Assembly (NCBI GenBank): GCA_021296015.1
Contig: JAGWBG010000055.1
Span: forward strand, 1 to 7,855
DNA: 7,855 bases
From: Dehalococcoidia bacterium
GTDB lineage: Bacteria; Chloroflexota; Dehalococcoidia; Lucifugimonadales; JAGWBF01
Reading direction: 5' to 3'
Shown: one piece after another, positions 1 to 6,770 of the stretch
Layout: each line of letters begins with the position of its first letter
How positions within the stretch are numbered: the stretch's first letter is position 1
Position numbers and translations under genes: made by a program
Notes under the pieces: generated by a model
The model's input: the letters and a program-made list of their open reading frames with translations, nothing else
Database searches by the model: none
What the model was told of the DNA's origin: nothing

Positions 1-3000
1 CTGCCACCAGGTAGTGCAGGTCTTCTTCGACCGAGGTCAGAGTGCCGAACCGGTCGCGAAGCTCTTCCCTGATATCCTCTATCTCCTGGCGGTGCTGGAC
101 TTTGGTTAGTCTCTGGTAGATGGCCAGGCGTGTGGGCAAGTGGGGGACGTAGCTCTCGGGTATGTGGGCGGATAGAGACAGGTTCACCTTGGCCGGGCTT
201 TGGGGCTGGTCTTCGTCTGGAGTGGAACCCCCTTGGCCGGCCCTTATCTCTGCTACAGCCTCATTGAGTATCTGGGAGTAAAGCTCGAACCCCACAGCGT
301 GGTCGTGGCCGCTTTGCTCAGGCCCCAGGATATTCCCTGCCCCCCGTATCTCCAGGTCCCGCATGGCAATCCGGAACCCTGCACCCAGTTCAGCCGCCTC
401 CAGGATAGCTTTCAGGCGCTTTCCTGCGGCCTCGGTTATACGCCTGCCTCGTGGCACCAGCAGGTAAGTGTAAGCCCGGTGGCTGCCACGTCCAACCCTG
501 CCTCTGAGTTGGTAAAGTTGGGAGAGACCGAACCGGTCTGCCCGGTCTATGATGAGGGTGTTGGCATTGGGAATGTCCAGGCCGGACTCTATGATGGTAG
601 TGCATACGAGCACGTCTATATCGCCCTGGGTAAAAGCTACCATGACCTCTTCAAGCTCCTCCTCGGACATCCTTCCGTGGCCTATGGCTATCCTCGCTTG
701 GGGAACAAGCTGGCCCAGGTCGTAGGCTACCCGGCGGATGGTCTGGACACGGTTGTGAAGGAAGAAGGTCTGTCCTCCACGCTCAAGCTCCCTCAGAATA
801 GCCTCCTTTATAACGTCGTCGCTGTGCTCGGACACGTAGGTCTTCACCGGCATCCGCTCTTCAGGAGGGGTCTCCATTGTGCTCATGTCCCTGATTCCCG
901 ATAGGCCCATGTACAGGGTGCGCGGTATGGGTGTGGCACTGAGGGTTAGTATGTCCACCTCCCTCCGCATACGTTTGAGCCGCTCCTTGTGGGCGACTCC
1001 GAACCGCTGCTCTTCGTCCACCACCACGAGGCCAAGGTTATTGAACCTTACGTCCTTCTGAAGCAGCCTGTGGGTTCCTATGACTATATCAATCGTGCCC
1101 AGCTTCAGACCCTCGATAACATCCTGTTGCTCCTTGCGAGTACGGAATCGGCTAAGCACCTCCACCCGCATTGGAAAGGGGCTTAACCTCTCACTGAAGG
1201 TGGAATAGTGCTGTTGGGCCAACACCGTAGTGGGGACCAGCAGTCCCACTTGCATCCCGTCGTTGACAGTCTTGAAGGCGGCCCTCAACGCTACCTCCGT
1301 CTTGCCGTAGCCAACGTCGCCACAGACCAGGCGGTCCATGGGTTTAGCCTCCTCCATTTCCTGCTTCACTTCCTCGATGGTCCGTTCCTGGTCGGGGGTC
1401 TCCTCATAGGGGAAGGAGTCCTCCAATTCCCGCTGCCAGGGAGAGTCAGGGGCGAAGGCGTGACCCTCGGCCGCCTGCCGCGAGGCATAGGTATCCAGTA
1501 GCTCCTGGGCAAGCTCGCGGGCAGCGTGTTTTGCCCGCTCCTTGACCCTGCCCCACTCTGCCGTACCCAGCCGCGTGAGGTTGGGCGGCTGATCGTTGGG
1601 CGCCTGATACGGGGAAACTCTGTCCAGATGCTCCGTTGGCACGTATAGCTTGTCCCTCTCGGCGTACTCAAGGACCAGGTACTCTTTCCCTTCTCCTCCC
1701 GACTCCATCCGCTCCGTCCCGGCGAAGCGGGCAACGCCGTGGTCCACGTGGACCACGTATCCCCCCGGGGTTAGCTCGGACAGAAAAGCCTCCCGTTTGA
1801 CCGGAGTCCGCCGCCGGGGCCTCCGCTCCTTGGATGCACCGAAAATCTCCGAGTCGGAGAGAAGAACCAGTCCGCTGCCTGCCAGGGGCAGTGACCAGCC
1901 CTCACGCAGGGAGCCTGCCAACATGCTGAGGCTGCCGGGGTCGGGTGGGAAGTCCAGGCCGGATAGTATCGCCGCACCAATCCCGGCCTCTTGGGCAAAA
2001 ACTTCAGAGAGACGTTGGGCATGGCGGCTCACGACCACGACTCTTCGGCCCTCGCCCAGCATTTGTCGAACATCGTCGGCAAGCTGACTTTGCCTGCCAT
2101 AATATGAGGGGGCAGGTTGAAAGTCGAGGCCGTCACCTCCGGACTCCCAACCTTCTATCAGGAGCCGCGGCCTAGGCTCCAACGAGGAACTGAACTCATC
2201 CCACGATAGCTGGGGCGACGGGAAATTGGTGGGCAGGTCGCCCCTCTCCTCCCTTGCGGTCCGTAGCTGGTCGGTCCGGTACGCTATTTTCATAGCCTCC
2301 GACTCTATTTCACCATCTCTGACAAAGACCAGAAGCCCATTGGCGGGAAGGTGGTCCGTAAGTCGTCCACAATTGAGAAGCCCGTTGTAAAGGGATAGCT
2401 CCTCGGCACCCTGGCCCGAGTAGATGGACGTAATATCTTCCTCGAACCGCTCCCTGGCGGCGGGTGTGCAACGGGATGAGTCCATCCTGGAGATTAGCTG
2501 GGAGACCCTGTCCATGTCCGTCAGAGATGGGAGAGTTTCGCTCGCGGGGAACACGGTTATACTCTCCACAGTGTGCACGGACCTCTGTGACCCGGGGTCG
2601 AAGAGACGTATGCTGTCAATCTCATCTCCCCAAAGCTCTATCCTCGCCGGAAGGGGTGAAGAGGGGGGATATATGTCTACTATTCCGCCTCTCTGGCTGA
2701 AGGAACCTGGAATCTCAACGCCCATCTCCCTCTGGTAGCCCAGGGATACCCATTGAGGGAGCAAGTCACCTAGATGCACCCTATCACCTACTCTCAGGGT
2801 GTGCCAGGTGTCCTCCAAGGTTTCCGGCGGGAGGGTCTTGGTCAGTGCGCCAAGAGTAGACGCCACCACCAGAGGCGCATGGTTGCTCTCGGAGTTTCCC
2901 CGTGTAGCTACATCCCTCGTAGATGCGCCGGGGCGTGACGACTGGTGAAGAGCGGCAAGGGCCAGCATCCTCTGGTTATTGGTGGCGGCATCGGCAACCA

Positions 3001-3283
3001 AGCGCTCGAAGGGCAAGATTTCTGGTTCAGGAAAGAGGTATGCGGGGCTTTCCTCCCCCAGGTAGGCGATGAGCTGGTCGTGGAGGCGGCGTGCGTCCTC
3101 GGGCCGGGGTACAATGACGAGCAAGGGGATACCAAGATGGCACCACAGGGCAGCCATCAGGTATGGTCCGGCTGCTTCCGGGGCCGCCATCCGGTGGACC
3201 ATCCGGCCTGAGCCGATGTCTCCCAGCAGGCGCTGGTAGGCGGGATGGTCGTCAAGTATCTCAAAGAGACCCTTCAGACTCAT
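1..3283 (-). CDS. mfd: Transcription-repair coupling factor Mfd (3' end truncated by window edge)
   Basis: Mfd is a cytoplasmic ATP-dependent DNA translocase that pushes RNA polymerase off lesions and recruits UvrA for transcription-coupled repair. The frame is open from the ATG at 3283 to base 1, giving 1094 complete codons without a stop. Seen in order: a UvrB-like N-terminal module (about residues 1-330); the RNA polymerase-interacting domain (about 505-575, with VVHVDHGVARF); Walker A GDVGYGKT (655-662); Walker B DEEQ (756-759) followed by RFGVAHKERLK; LTLSATPIPRTL just after; IIESGLDIPNANTLIIDRAD; motif VI RGRVGRG (927-933); and the start of the C-terminal TRCF domain (from about 1030, with ELRDRFG near the edge). 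By comparison with the family, roughly 50-90 residues lie outside the window. The start is chosen because MSLKGLFEIL is a typical Mfd N-terminus; no Shine-Dalgarno precedes it (bases before the ATG read ACCAATCTT), so it may be weakly initiated or nearly leaderless. The nearest upstream gene is the MoaD-like gene, 147 bases away on the same strand. Confidence 0.97.
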   Translation of the reverse strand, partial: MSLKGLFEILDDHPAYQRLLGDIGSGRMVHRMAAPEAAGPYLMAALWCHLGIPLLVIVPRPEDARRLHDQLIAYLGEESPAYLFPEPEILPFERLVADAATNNQRMLALAALHQSSRPGASTRDVATRGNSESNHAPLVVASTLGALTKTLPPETLEDTWHTLRVGDRVHLGDLLPQWVSLGYQREMGVEIPGSFSQRGGIVDIYPPSSPLPARIELWGDEIDSIRLFDPGSQRSVHTVESITVFPASETLPSLTDMDRVSQLISRMDSSRCTPAARERFEEDITSIYSGQGAEELSLYNGLLNCGRLTDHLPANGLLVFVRDGEIESEAMKIAYRTDQLRTAREERGDLPTNFPSPQLSWDEFSSSLEPRPRLLIEGWESGGDGLDFQPAPSYYGRQSQLADDVRQMLGEGRRVVVVSRHAQRLSEVFAQEAGIGAAILSGLDFPPDPGSLSMLAGSLREGWSLPLAGSGLVLLSDSEIFGASKERRPRRRTPVKREAFLSELTPGGYVVHVDHGVARFAGTERMESGGEGKEYLVLEYAERDKLYVPTEHLDRVSPYQAPNDQPPNLTRLGTAEWGRVKERAKHAARELAQELLDTYASRQAAEGHAFAPDSPWQRELEDSFPYEETPDQERTIEEVKQEMEEAKPMDRLVCGDVGYGKTEVALRAAFKTVNDGMQVGLLVPTTVLAQQHYSTFSERLSPFPMRVEVLSRFRTRKEQQDVIEGLKLGTIDIVIGTHRLLQKDVRFNNLGLVVVDEEQRFGVAHKERLKRMRREVDILTLSATPIPRTLYMGLSGIRDMSTMETPPEERMPVKTYVSEHSDDVIKEAILRELERGGQTFFLHNRVQTIRRVAYDLGQLVPQARIAIGHGRMSEEELEEVMVAFTQGDIDVLVCTTIIESGLDIPNANTLIIDRADRFGLSQLYQLRGRVGRGSHRAYTYLLVPRGRRITEAAGKRLKAILEAAELGAGFRIAMRDLEIRGAGNILGPEQSGHDHAVGFELYSQILNEAVAEIRAGQGGSTPDEDQPQSPAKVNLSLSAHIPESYVPHLPTRLAIYQRLTKVQHRQEIEDIREELRDRFGTLTSVEEDLHYLVA

Positions 3284-3330
3284 AAGATTGGTACAGTCAC
3301 GGTATACCCCAGAGCTTCCTCGTCCTTGAC

Positions 3331-3394
3331 GGGAGAGGATTGAGGTGAGGGTGAAGGCATCGGAGCCATTGCCCCCTCACCCTAGCCCTCTCCC
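3331..3394. repeat. G/C-rich imperfect inverted repeat between mfd and the MoaD-like gene
   Basis: Two 21-base arms (3331-3351 and 3374-3394) pair at 17 of 21 positions: GGGAGAGG with CCTCTCCC outside and GGTGAGGG with CCCTCACC inside, with a 22-base loop. Two of the four mismatches become G-U pairs in the leftward transcript. The right arm (CCCTCACCC...CCCTCTCCC) resembles a widespread class of short intergenic repeats in G+C-rich bacteria. It is followed by ACACTGGGGAAGGGG (3395-3409), which can fold back on the right arm as an alternative, shorter hairpin. No T-run follows on either strand, so it is not a typical intrinsic terminator, although it could slow polymerase between the upstream operon and mfd. 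The remainder of the 3284-3430 gap shows no gene. Confidence 0.7.
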
Positions 3395-3430
3395 ACACTG
3401 GGGAAGGGGACTTCTGGGACAGGCTGGCCG

Positions 3431-3721
3431 TCATTTCAAAGGTTTTGACCTATCCGGGCTTCCTCCGCCGATGGCCGGCACAAAATGCACCTCGCTACCC
3501 TCGCCGACCTTTTCCAGCAGCCCCATGCGAGCTATCTCGCCATCTATGGCCACGGAAACGTTGGGCCGGATTTGTCCGTCCTCCACCAGTCGCACCTTGA
3601 TTCCGGGGTATAGCTCCTCCAGCCCGTCAATTATCTGGCGCACGTTCCTCGCCTCGATGTCGGTCTGCTTCACGCCCCCGGTCAGGGGTTGGAGCATGGT
3701 GGGTATGAACACGGTTGGCAT
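3431..3721 (-). CDS. MoaD/ThiS-family ubiquitin-like sulfur-carrier protein
   Basis: A 96-residue protein with the beta-grasp pattern of MoaD/ThiS small sulfur carriers: MPTVFIPTML at the first strand, a central helix (RNVRQIIDGLEELYPGIKVRL), a DGEIARMGLLEKV segment (60-72) and SEVHFVPAIGGG near the end (76-87). Family members carry sulfur as a C-terminal glycine thiocarboxylate for molybdopterin, thiamine or cysteine synthesis. Here the three glycines (85-87) are followed by nine further residues (SPDRSKPLK), whereas canonical carriers end in GG, so activation would need trimming of the tail or the protein works differently. The ATG lies 3 bases after the TAA of the upstream molybdenum hydroxylase, and GAGAAGAG inside that gene's last codons can serve as its ribosome binding site, so translation is probably coupled. 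The partner enzyme (MoaE, ThiF or MoeB type) is not in the window. The family call is firm; its exact role is inference. Confidence 0.86.
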   Translation of the reverse strand: MPTVFIPTMLQPLTGGVKQTDIEARNVRQIIDGLEELYPGIKVRLVEDGQIRPNVSVAIDGEIARMGLLEKVGEGSEVHFVPAIGGGSPDRSKPLK

Positions 3722-3724
3722 GTC

Positions 3725-6019
3725 TTAGCTCTTCTCTCGCTCGTCTTTCTCCCAGAGGGCTTCCAGGACTTTACCCGGAGACATTGGGGTACTCAGCAGT
3801 CGAACGCCTATGGCCCGGTAGATGGCATTGGAGATTGCGGGCAACGGGGGCACTATGGGCACCTCTCCCGTCCCCCGTACTCCGTAGGGGTGTCCGGGGT
3901 TCGCCACCTCGACGATTACCGTATCCATCATGGGAAGGTCGAGAGTGGTAGGCATCCGGTAGTCCAGGAAGCTGGAGTTGACCATCTCTGCATTATCGTT
4001 GAAGAAGTACTCCTCGTTCAGCGCCCACCCGATGCCCTGGACTGCGCCTCCCTGCATCTGACCCTCAACGTAACTGGGATGGACAGCTTTACCTGCGTCC
4101 TGCACGACGGTATATCTCAAAATGGTGACCTTCCCGGTGTCGGGGTCCACCTCTACGTCCACTATGCCGGTGGCGAAGGCCCCGCCTACTCCCCTAGGGT
4201 TCACGGTGGCGGTGGCAGTGATGAGGCCGCCGGTCCCGGGCAGCCGGGCAGCCAACTCTTTGAAGGTAAAGCGCAGCTCAGGGTCCGACTTGTGGGATAT
4301 TACCCCCTCGGCATACTCCACGTCATCCAAAGATGCCTCCCATATTGTGGCAGCCCGCTCCCTCATCTTCTGCGTGACTTCCTGGGCAGCCTCGTAGGCG
4401 GCATAGCCGGTGGCAAAGGCGGTCCGGCTGCCCCCGGTAACGGCGGTGTAGCCGATGGAATCGGTGTCCGCCACAGAGGGGTGAACGTCTTCGGCGGCGA
4501 TGCCCAGTACCTCCGCCGCCTGCATGGCCACTGCGGCCCGCGTCCCGCCGATGTCCGTGGACCCCTCCACCAAGGTCACGGTTCCGTCGGGGTTAACGCT
4601 GATGTTGCAGCTGGACTGGAGGCCAATACCTCCCCAGAAACCGGTGCCAATGCCTCTGCCCCGGTACGGGCCTCCCAGGGGAGCCGAGTAATGGGGGTGG
4701 CCCTTGGTTGCCTCCAAGACCTCGACAAGGCCGATGCGGGGATAGGTTGGCCCGTCCATCCGGCGGGTGCCCTCCTTGGATGCGTTGCGCAACCGGAACT
4801 CTACGGGGTCCATCCCGATTTTCTCGCATATCTCGTCTATCACGGTCTCCGTGGCAAAGGCGGCGTTGGGTGAGCCGGGTGCCCTGTAAGCGGATGTCTT
4901 GGGCTTGTTTACCACAACGTCGTACCCGTCTATCCGTCCGTTTTCAAGATTGTAAGGGGCAAACACGCACATAGTCCCTTGGGGTATGGGCGCTCCGGGG
5001 TACGCACCGGCTTCGTAGGCCATGTAGGCCTGGGCAGCCGTTATACGCCCGTCCTTGGTAGCTCCCATCTTGAGCCTGACGTAGGAGCCGCAGGTCGGCC
5101 CTGTGCCCTCGAATACTTCGGCTCGGCTCATTATCAGCTTGACCGGGCGGCCCGTCTTGCGGGACAGCAGGGCAGCTACAGGCTCCACGTAGATGGTGAT
5201 TTTCCCGCCAAACCCGCCTCCAATCTCCATAGGCACAACCTTGATGTCCGAGACTGGGATGCGAAGTATCTCCGATGCCACGGACCTCACAACGAAGGCC
5301 CCCTGGGTGCTGCACCAGATGGTCAACTTACCGTCGGCGTTCCACAGGGCCGTGGCGTTTGTCGGCTCTATGTAACCCTGGTGTACGGTAGCCATGTTGT
5401 ACTCCCGCTCCACGATGACGTCGGCCTCCTGGAACCCCTTCTCCACGTCGCCGACCACGTACTGGATGTGGTTGGCAACGTTGCTGGGCACCTCCGCCTT
5501 CTCTCCCAGGAAGGTGGTGAACAGGTCATCATGGAGCAAAGGAGCGTCATCCTTCATGCCGTCGGGGGCGTTGGTCACAGCAGGCAATACCTCGTACTCC
5601 ACCTCTATCAACGAGAGGGCTTCCTCGGCCACGTGGGGGCTAACTGCGGCTACGCCGGCCACCGCATGGCCCTTGTATAGGACCTTGTCGTAGGCCAGCA
5701 CGTTGTTGCTCAGGTACTTCAGGTTTGCGGCGCCCTCCCCCAGGTCCGCCAGCTTGTCCGGGGCATAGGGGAGGTCCTTGGCAGTCACCACGGCCCTTAC
5801 TCCCGGATGGGCCAGGGCCTTGCTGATGTCTATGGACTTGATGCGGGCGTGGGCGTGGGGGCTTCGCAACACCTTGCCGTGCAGAAGCCCTGCCGTCTGG
5901 AAATCCCCCCCGTAGACGGCCCTTCCCGTGACCTTGTCGGTGCCGTCGTGGCGAATGGGTCTCGTGCCTACCACGTTGTATTCTTGAGTTGATAGCACCA
6001 CGTTAGAAGAAGAGTCCAC
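3725..6019 (-). CDS. Xanthine dehydrogenase/aldehyde oxidase-family molybdopterin-binding large subunit (copy 1)
   Basis: A complete 764-residue molybdenum hydroxylase large subunit (CoxL/XdhA type), the usual length for a stand-alone subunit. An N-terminal hammerhead domain (about 20-130, KVTGRAVYGGDF and LRSPHAHARI) is followed by the two Mo-cofactor binding domains: GGGFGGK (267-273), SAYRAPGSPNAAFATE (AYRAPG at 377-382), QGIGWALNEEY, and RGTGEVPIVPP with E719 in the place of the family's catalytic glutamate. AYRAPG in place of the selanyl-cysteine loop (AYRCSFR) of form I carbon monoxide dehydrogenase argues for hydroxylation of an N-heterocycle or aldehyde rather than CO oxidation; the substrate cannot be read from sequence. 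These enzymes normally need an FAD subunit and a [2Fe-2S] subunit to pass electrons, and neither adjoins this gene. No Tat or Sec signal is seen, so it should be cytoplasmic. The start is GTG at 6019, chosen for its strong Shine-Dalgarno. Its own promoter and an operator-like repeat lie just upstream. A close paralogue is at 7323-7855. Confidence 0.95.
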   Translation of the reverse strand: MDSSSNVVLSTQEYNVVGTRPIRHDGTDKVTGRAVYGGDFQTAGLLHGKVLRSPHAHARIKSIDISKALAHPGVRAVVTAKDLPYAPDKLADLGEGAANLKYLSNNVLAYDKVLYKGHAVAGVAAVSPHVAEEALSLIEVEYEVLPAVTNAPDGMKDDAPLLHDDLFTTFLGEKAEVPSNVANHIQYVVGDVEKGFQEADVIVEREYNMATVHQGYIEPTNATALWNADGKLTIWCSTQGAFVVRSVASEILRIPVSDIKVVPMEIGGGFGGKITIYVEPVAALLSRKTGRPVKLIMSRAEVFEGTGPTCGSYVRLKMGATKDGRITAAQAYMAYEAGAYPGAPIPQGTMCVFAPYNLENGRIDGYDVVVNKPKTSAYRAPGSPNAAFATETVIDEICEKIGMDPVEFRLRNASKEGTRRMDGPTYPRIGLVEVLEATKGHPHYSAPLGGPYRGRGIGTGFWGGIGLQSSCNISVNPDGTVTLVEGSTDIGGTRAAVAMQAAEVLGIAAEDVHPSVADTDSIGYTAVTGGSRTAFATGYAAYEAAQEVTQKMRERAATIWEASLDDVEYAEGVISHKSDPELRFTFKELAARLPGTGGLITATATVNPRGVGGAFATGIVDVEVDPDTGKVTILRYTVVQDAGKAVHPSYVEGQMQGGAVQGIGWALNEEYFFNDNAEMVNSSFLDYRMPTTLDLPMMDTVIVEVANPGHPYGVRGTGEVPIVPPLPAISNAIYRAIGVRLLSTPMSPGKVLEALWEKDEREKS

Positions 6020-6026
6020 TGGCCTT

Positions 6027-6032
6027 ACCTCC
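6027..6032 (-). promoter_or_regulatory. Ribosome binding site of molybdenum hydroxylase copy 1
   Basis: GGAGGT on the minus strand (within AACGGAGGTAAGGCCA); eight bases separate GGAGG from the GTG at 6019. This strong site decides for the GTG start, since no ATG near it has an equivalent. Confidence 0.8.
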
Positions 6033-6085
6033 GTTTCTCTGGTTCTGTGTCATTACATCGCATTAAAGGCAACAGTAGGTATCGG

Positions 6086-6106
6086 TAATTTCCCACACGG
6101 AAATTA
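6086..6106. promoter_or_regulatory. Candidate operator: perfect 8-bp inverted repeat over the -10 box and predicted transcription start
   Basis: TAATTTCC (6086-6093) and GGAAATTA (6099-6106) are perfect reverse complements separated by CACAC. The right arm covers four of the six bases of the minus-strand TATAAT box, and the centre (6096) falls where transcription should start. A repeat spanning -10 and +1 is the usual position for a dimeric repressor site. Because transcription would start inside it, it would not form a full hairpin in the mRNA. The regulator is unknown and not encoded in the window. Confidence 0.55.
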
Positions 6107-6111
6107 TAACA
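6103..6111 (-). promoter_or_regulatory. Extended -10 promoter for the molybdenum hydroxylase/MoaD-like operon
   Basis: The minus strand reads TGTTATAAT: a consensus TATAAT (6108-6103) with the TG of an extended -10 one base upstream. The -35 region 17 bases further up (TTCTAA, 6131-6126) is poor, as is common for extended -10 promoters. Predicted start near 6096, leaving a 5' leader of about 77 bases to the GTG at 6019. The sequence match is clear; promoter activity is inferred. Confidence 0.6.
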
Positions 6112-6503
6112 CCGGATGGGAAAGATTAGAACGGGGCCACTCATCCTCGGCGGGGTCGTTTCGGTGCTTGTGACCGTAATTCCCGGGAAAGCGATGATTG
6201 GCAAGATGGACCGCCCCAACAGCGAGGACAGCCATCCGAACGTATCTTGGGGGTTGCGGATGACTATCATTCTTAGGCTTAGGAGCAACTCCTGCATCTG
6301 GGTTAGTGCGCCTTCGTAGTACCGCTTGACAATACCGCGAACCTAAATTCACCGTCTAAAGTGCATGGAGAACCCTGCTTGAATCTGGTCAAGGCGGCTG
6401 GAGCTGCTCTGCTTCTAGGGCGTAAAAGGGTGTGTACTAATTTCAGATTACTTGTAATAAAATAGCTTCCATATTGATGTTAGCCTGGAAGGACGGGTTA
6501 ACC
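6112..6503. other. Intergenic stretch without a supported gene
   Basis: About 390 bases between the copy 1 promoter and the small membrane protein gene. Short open frames exist on both strands (for example 6116-6319 plus, 6104-6352 minus and 6361-6465 plus), but they overlap each other, lack convincing Shine-Dalgarno sites and resemble no family I recognise. A 10-bp palindrome TTCCCGGGAA lies at 6180-6189. A/T-rich sequence at 6440-6470 (TAAAAT at 6458-6463) could be a -10 for the rightward gene, but no matching -35 is visible. The region could also be the worn remains of a gene. Confidence 0.5.
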
Positions 6504-6770
6504 ATGGCAACGGCAGACCAGCCTATCACTAAAGCAGACCTCCAGGCAGAGTTGAGATATTATGCTACCGAGGAGGACACTGCTCGGCTGGAAGGCAAGA
6601 TAGATATTGTTGCCAACGTGCTAATGATACGGCTCGGTGGACTGTTTATTGTCGTAGCCTCCGTGCTGTTTGCGGCGCTTAGATACTTTGGAATAACGAA
6701 AATATACCTAGCGTGGGAGAGATGCGCCTTTTCAAAGCCTGTCTCCTGCGCAGGGCGGAAGGCCCTCTAG
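6504..6770 (+). CDS. Small single-span membrane protein with N-terminal amphipathic helix
   Basis: An 88-residue protein and the only supported rightward gene in the window. Residues 1-35 are polar and helix-prone (ITKADLQAELRYYATEEDTARLEGKID, here split by its charge pattern into a likely short coiled coil), followed by one hydrophobic segment (about 44-62, LGGLFIVVASVLFAALRYF) and a short basic tail with two cysteines. This layout recalls the many small coiled-coil plus membrane-anchor proteins (DUF1640-like) of unknown function; the match is by pattern only. ATG 6504 is preferred because AAGGA (6489-6493) lies 10 bases upstream and MATADQPITK resembles such proteins; in-frame TTG 6474 and ATG 6477 would add about 10 residues. 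The last 20 or so residues look less protein-like and may be an extension past a lost stop. It converges on the next gene, sharing the bases CTAG as both stop codons. Confidence 0.6.
   Translation: MATADQPITKADLQAELRYYATEEDTARLEGKIDIVANVLMIRLGGLFIVVASVLFAALRYFGITKIYLAWERCAFSKPVSCAGRKAL

Noticed and set aside
200..904. 234-codon rightward open frame antisense to mfd
   Set aside because: The opposite strand encodes conserved Mfd helicase motifs throughout; codon composition explains the lack of antisense stops.
3689..4873. 394-codon rightward open frame antisense to molybdenum hydroxylase copy 1
   Set aside because: It lies wholly opposite a gene with clear family motifs. Its apparent relative at 7479-7694 is only the antisense of the paralogue, so the similarity reflects the duplicated coding strand.
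4979..5680. 233-codon rightward open frame antisense to copy 1
   Set aside because: Same reason: antisense shadow over GGGFGGK and neighbouring conserved sequence.
6326..6331. TTGACA as a rightward -35 box
   Set aside because: No acceptable -10 hexamer lies 16-18 bases downstream.
6025..6352. Overlapping leftward open frames of 82 and 90 codons upstream of copy 1
   Set aside because: They span the predicted promoter and operator, overlap each other, have no convincing ribosome binding site and no recognisable protein features.
6361..6465. 34-codon rightward frame starting GTG before the small membrane gene
   Set aside because: Somewhat hydrophobic, but there is no Shine-Dalgarno and no family resemblance.
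6752..6766. Hairpin AGGGC-GGAAG-GCCCT as a terminator
   Set aside because: The stem is only five base pairs, there is no T-run on either side, and it lies inside the coding sequence of the rightward gene.
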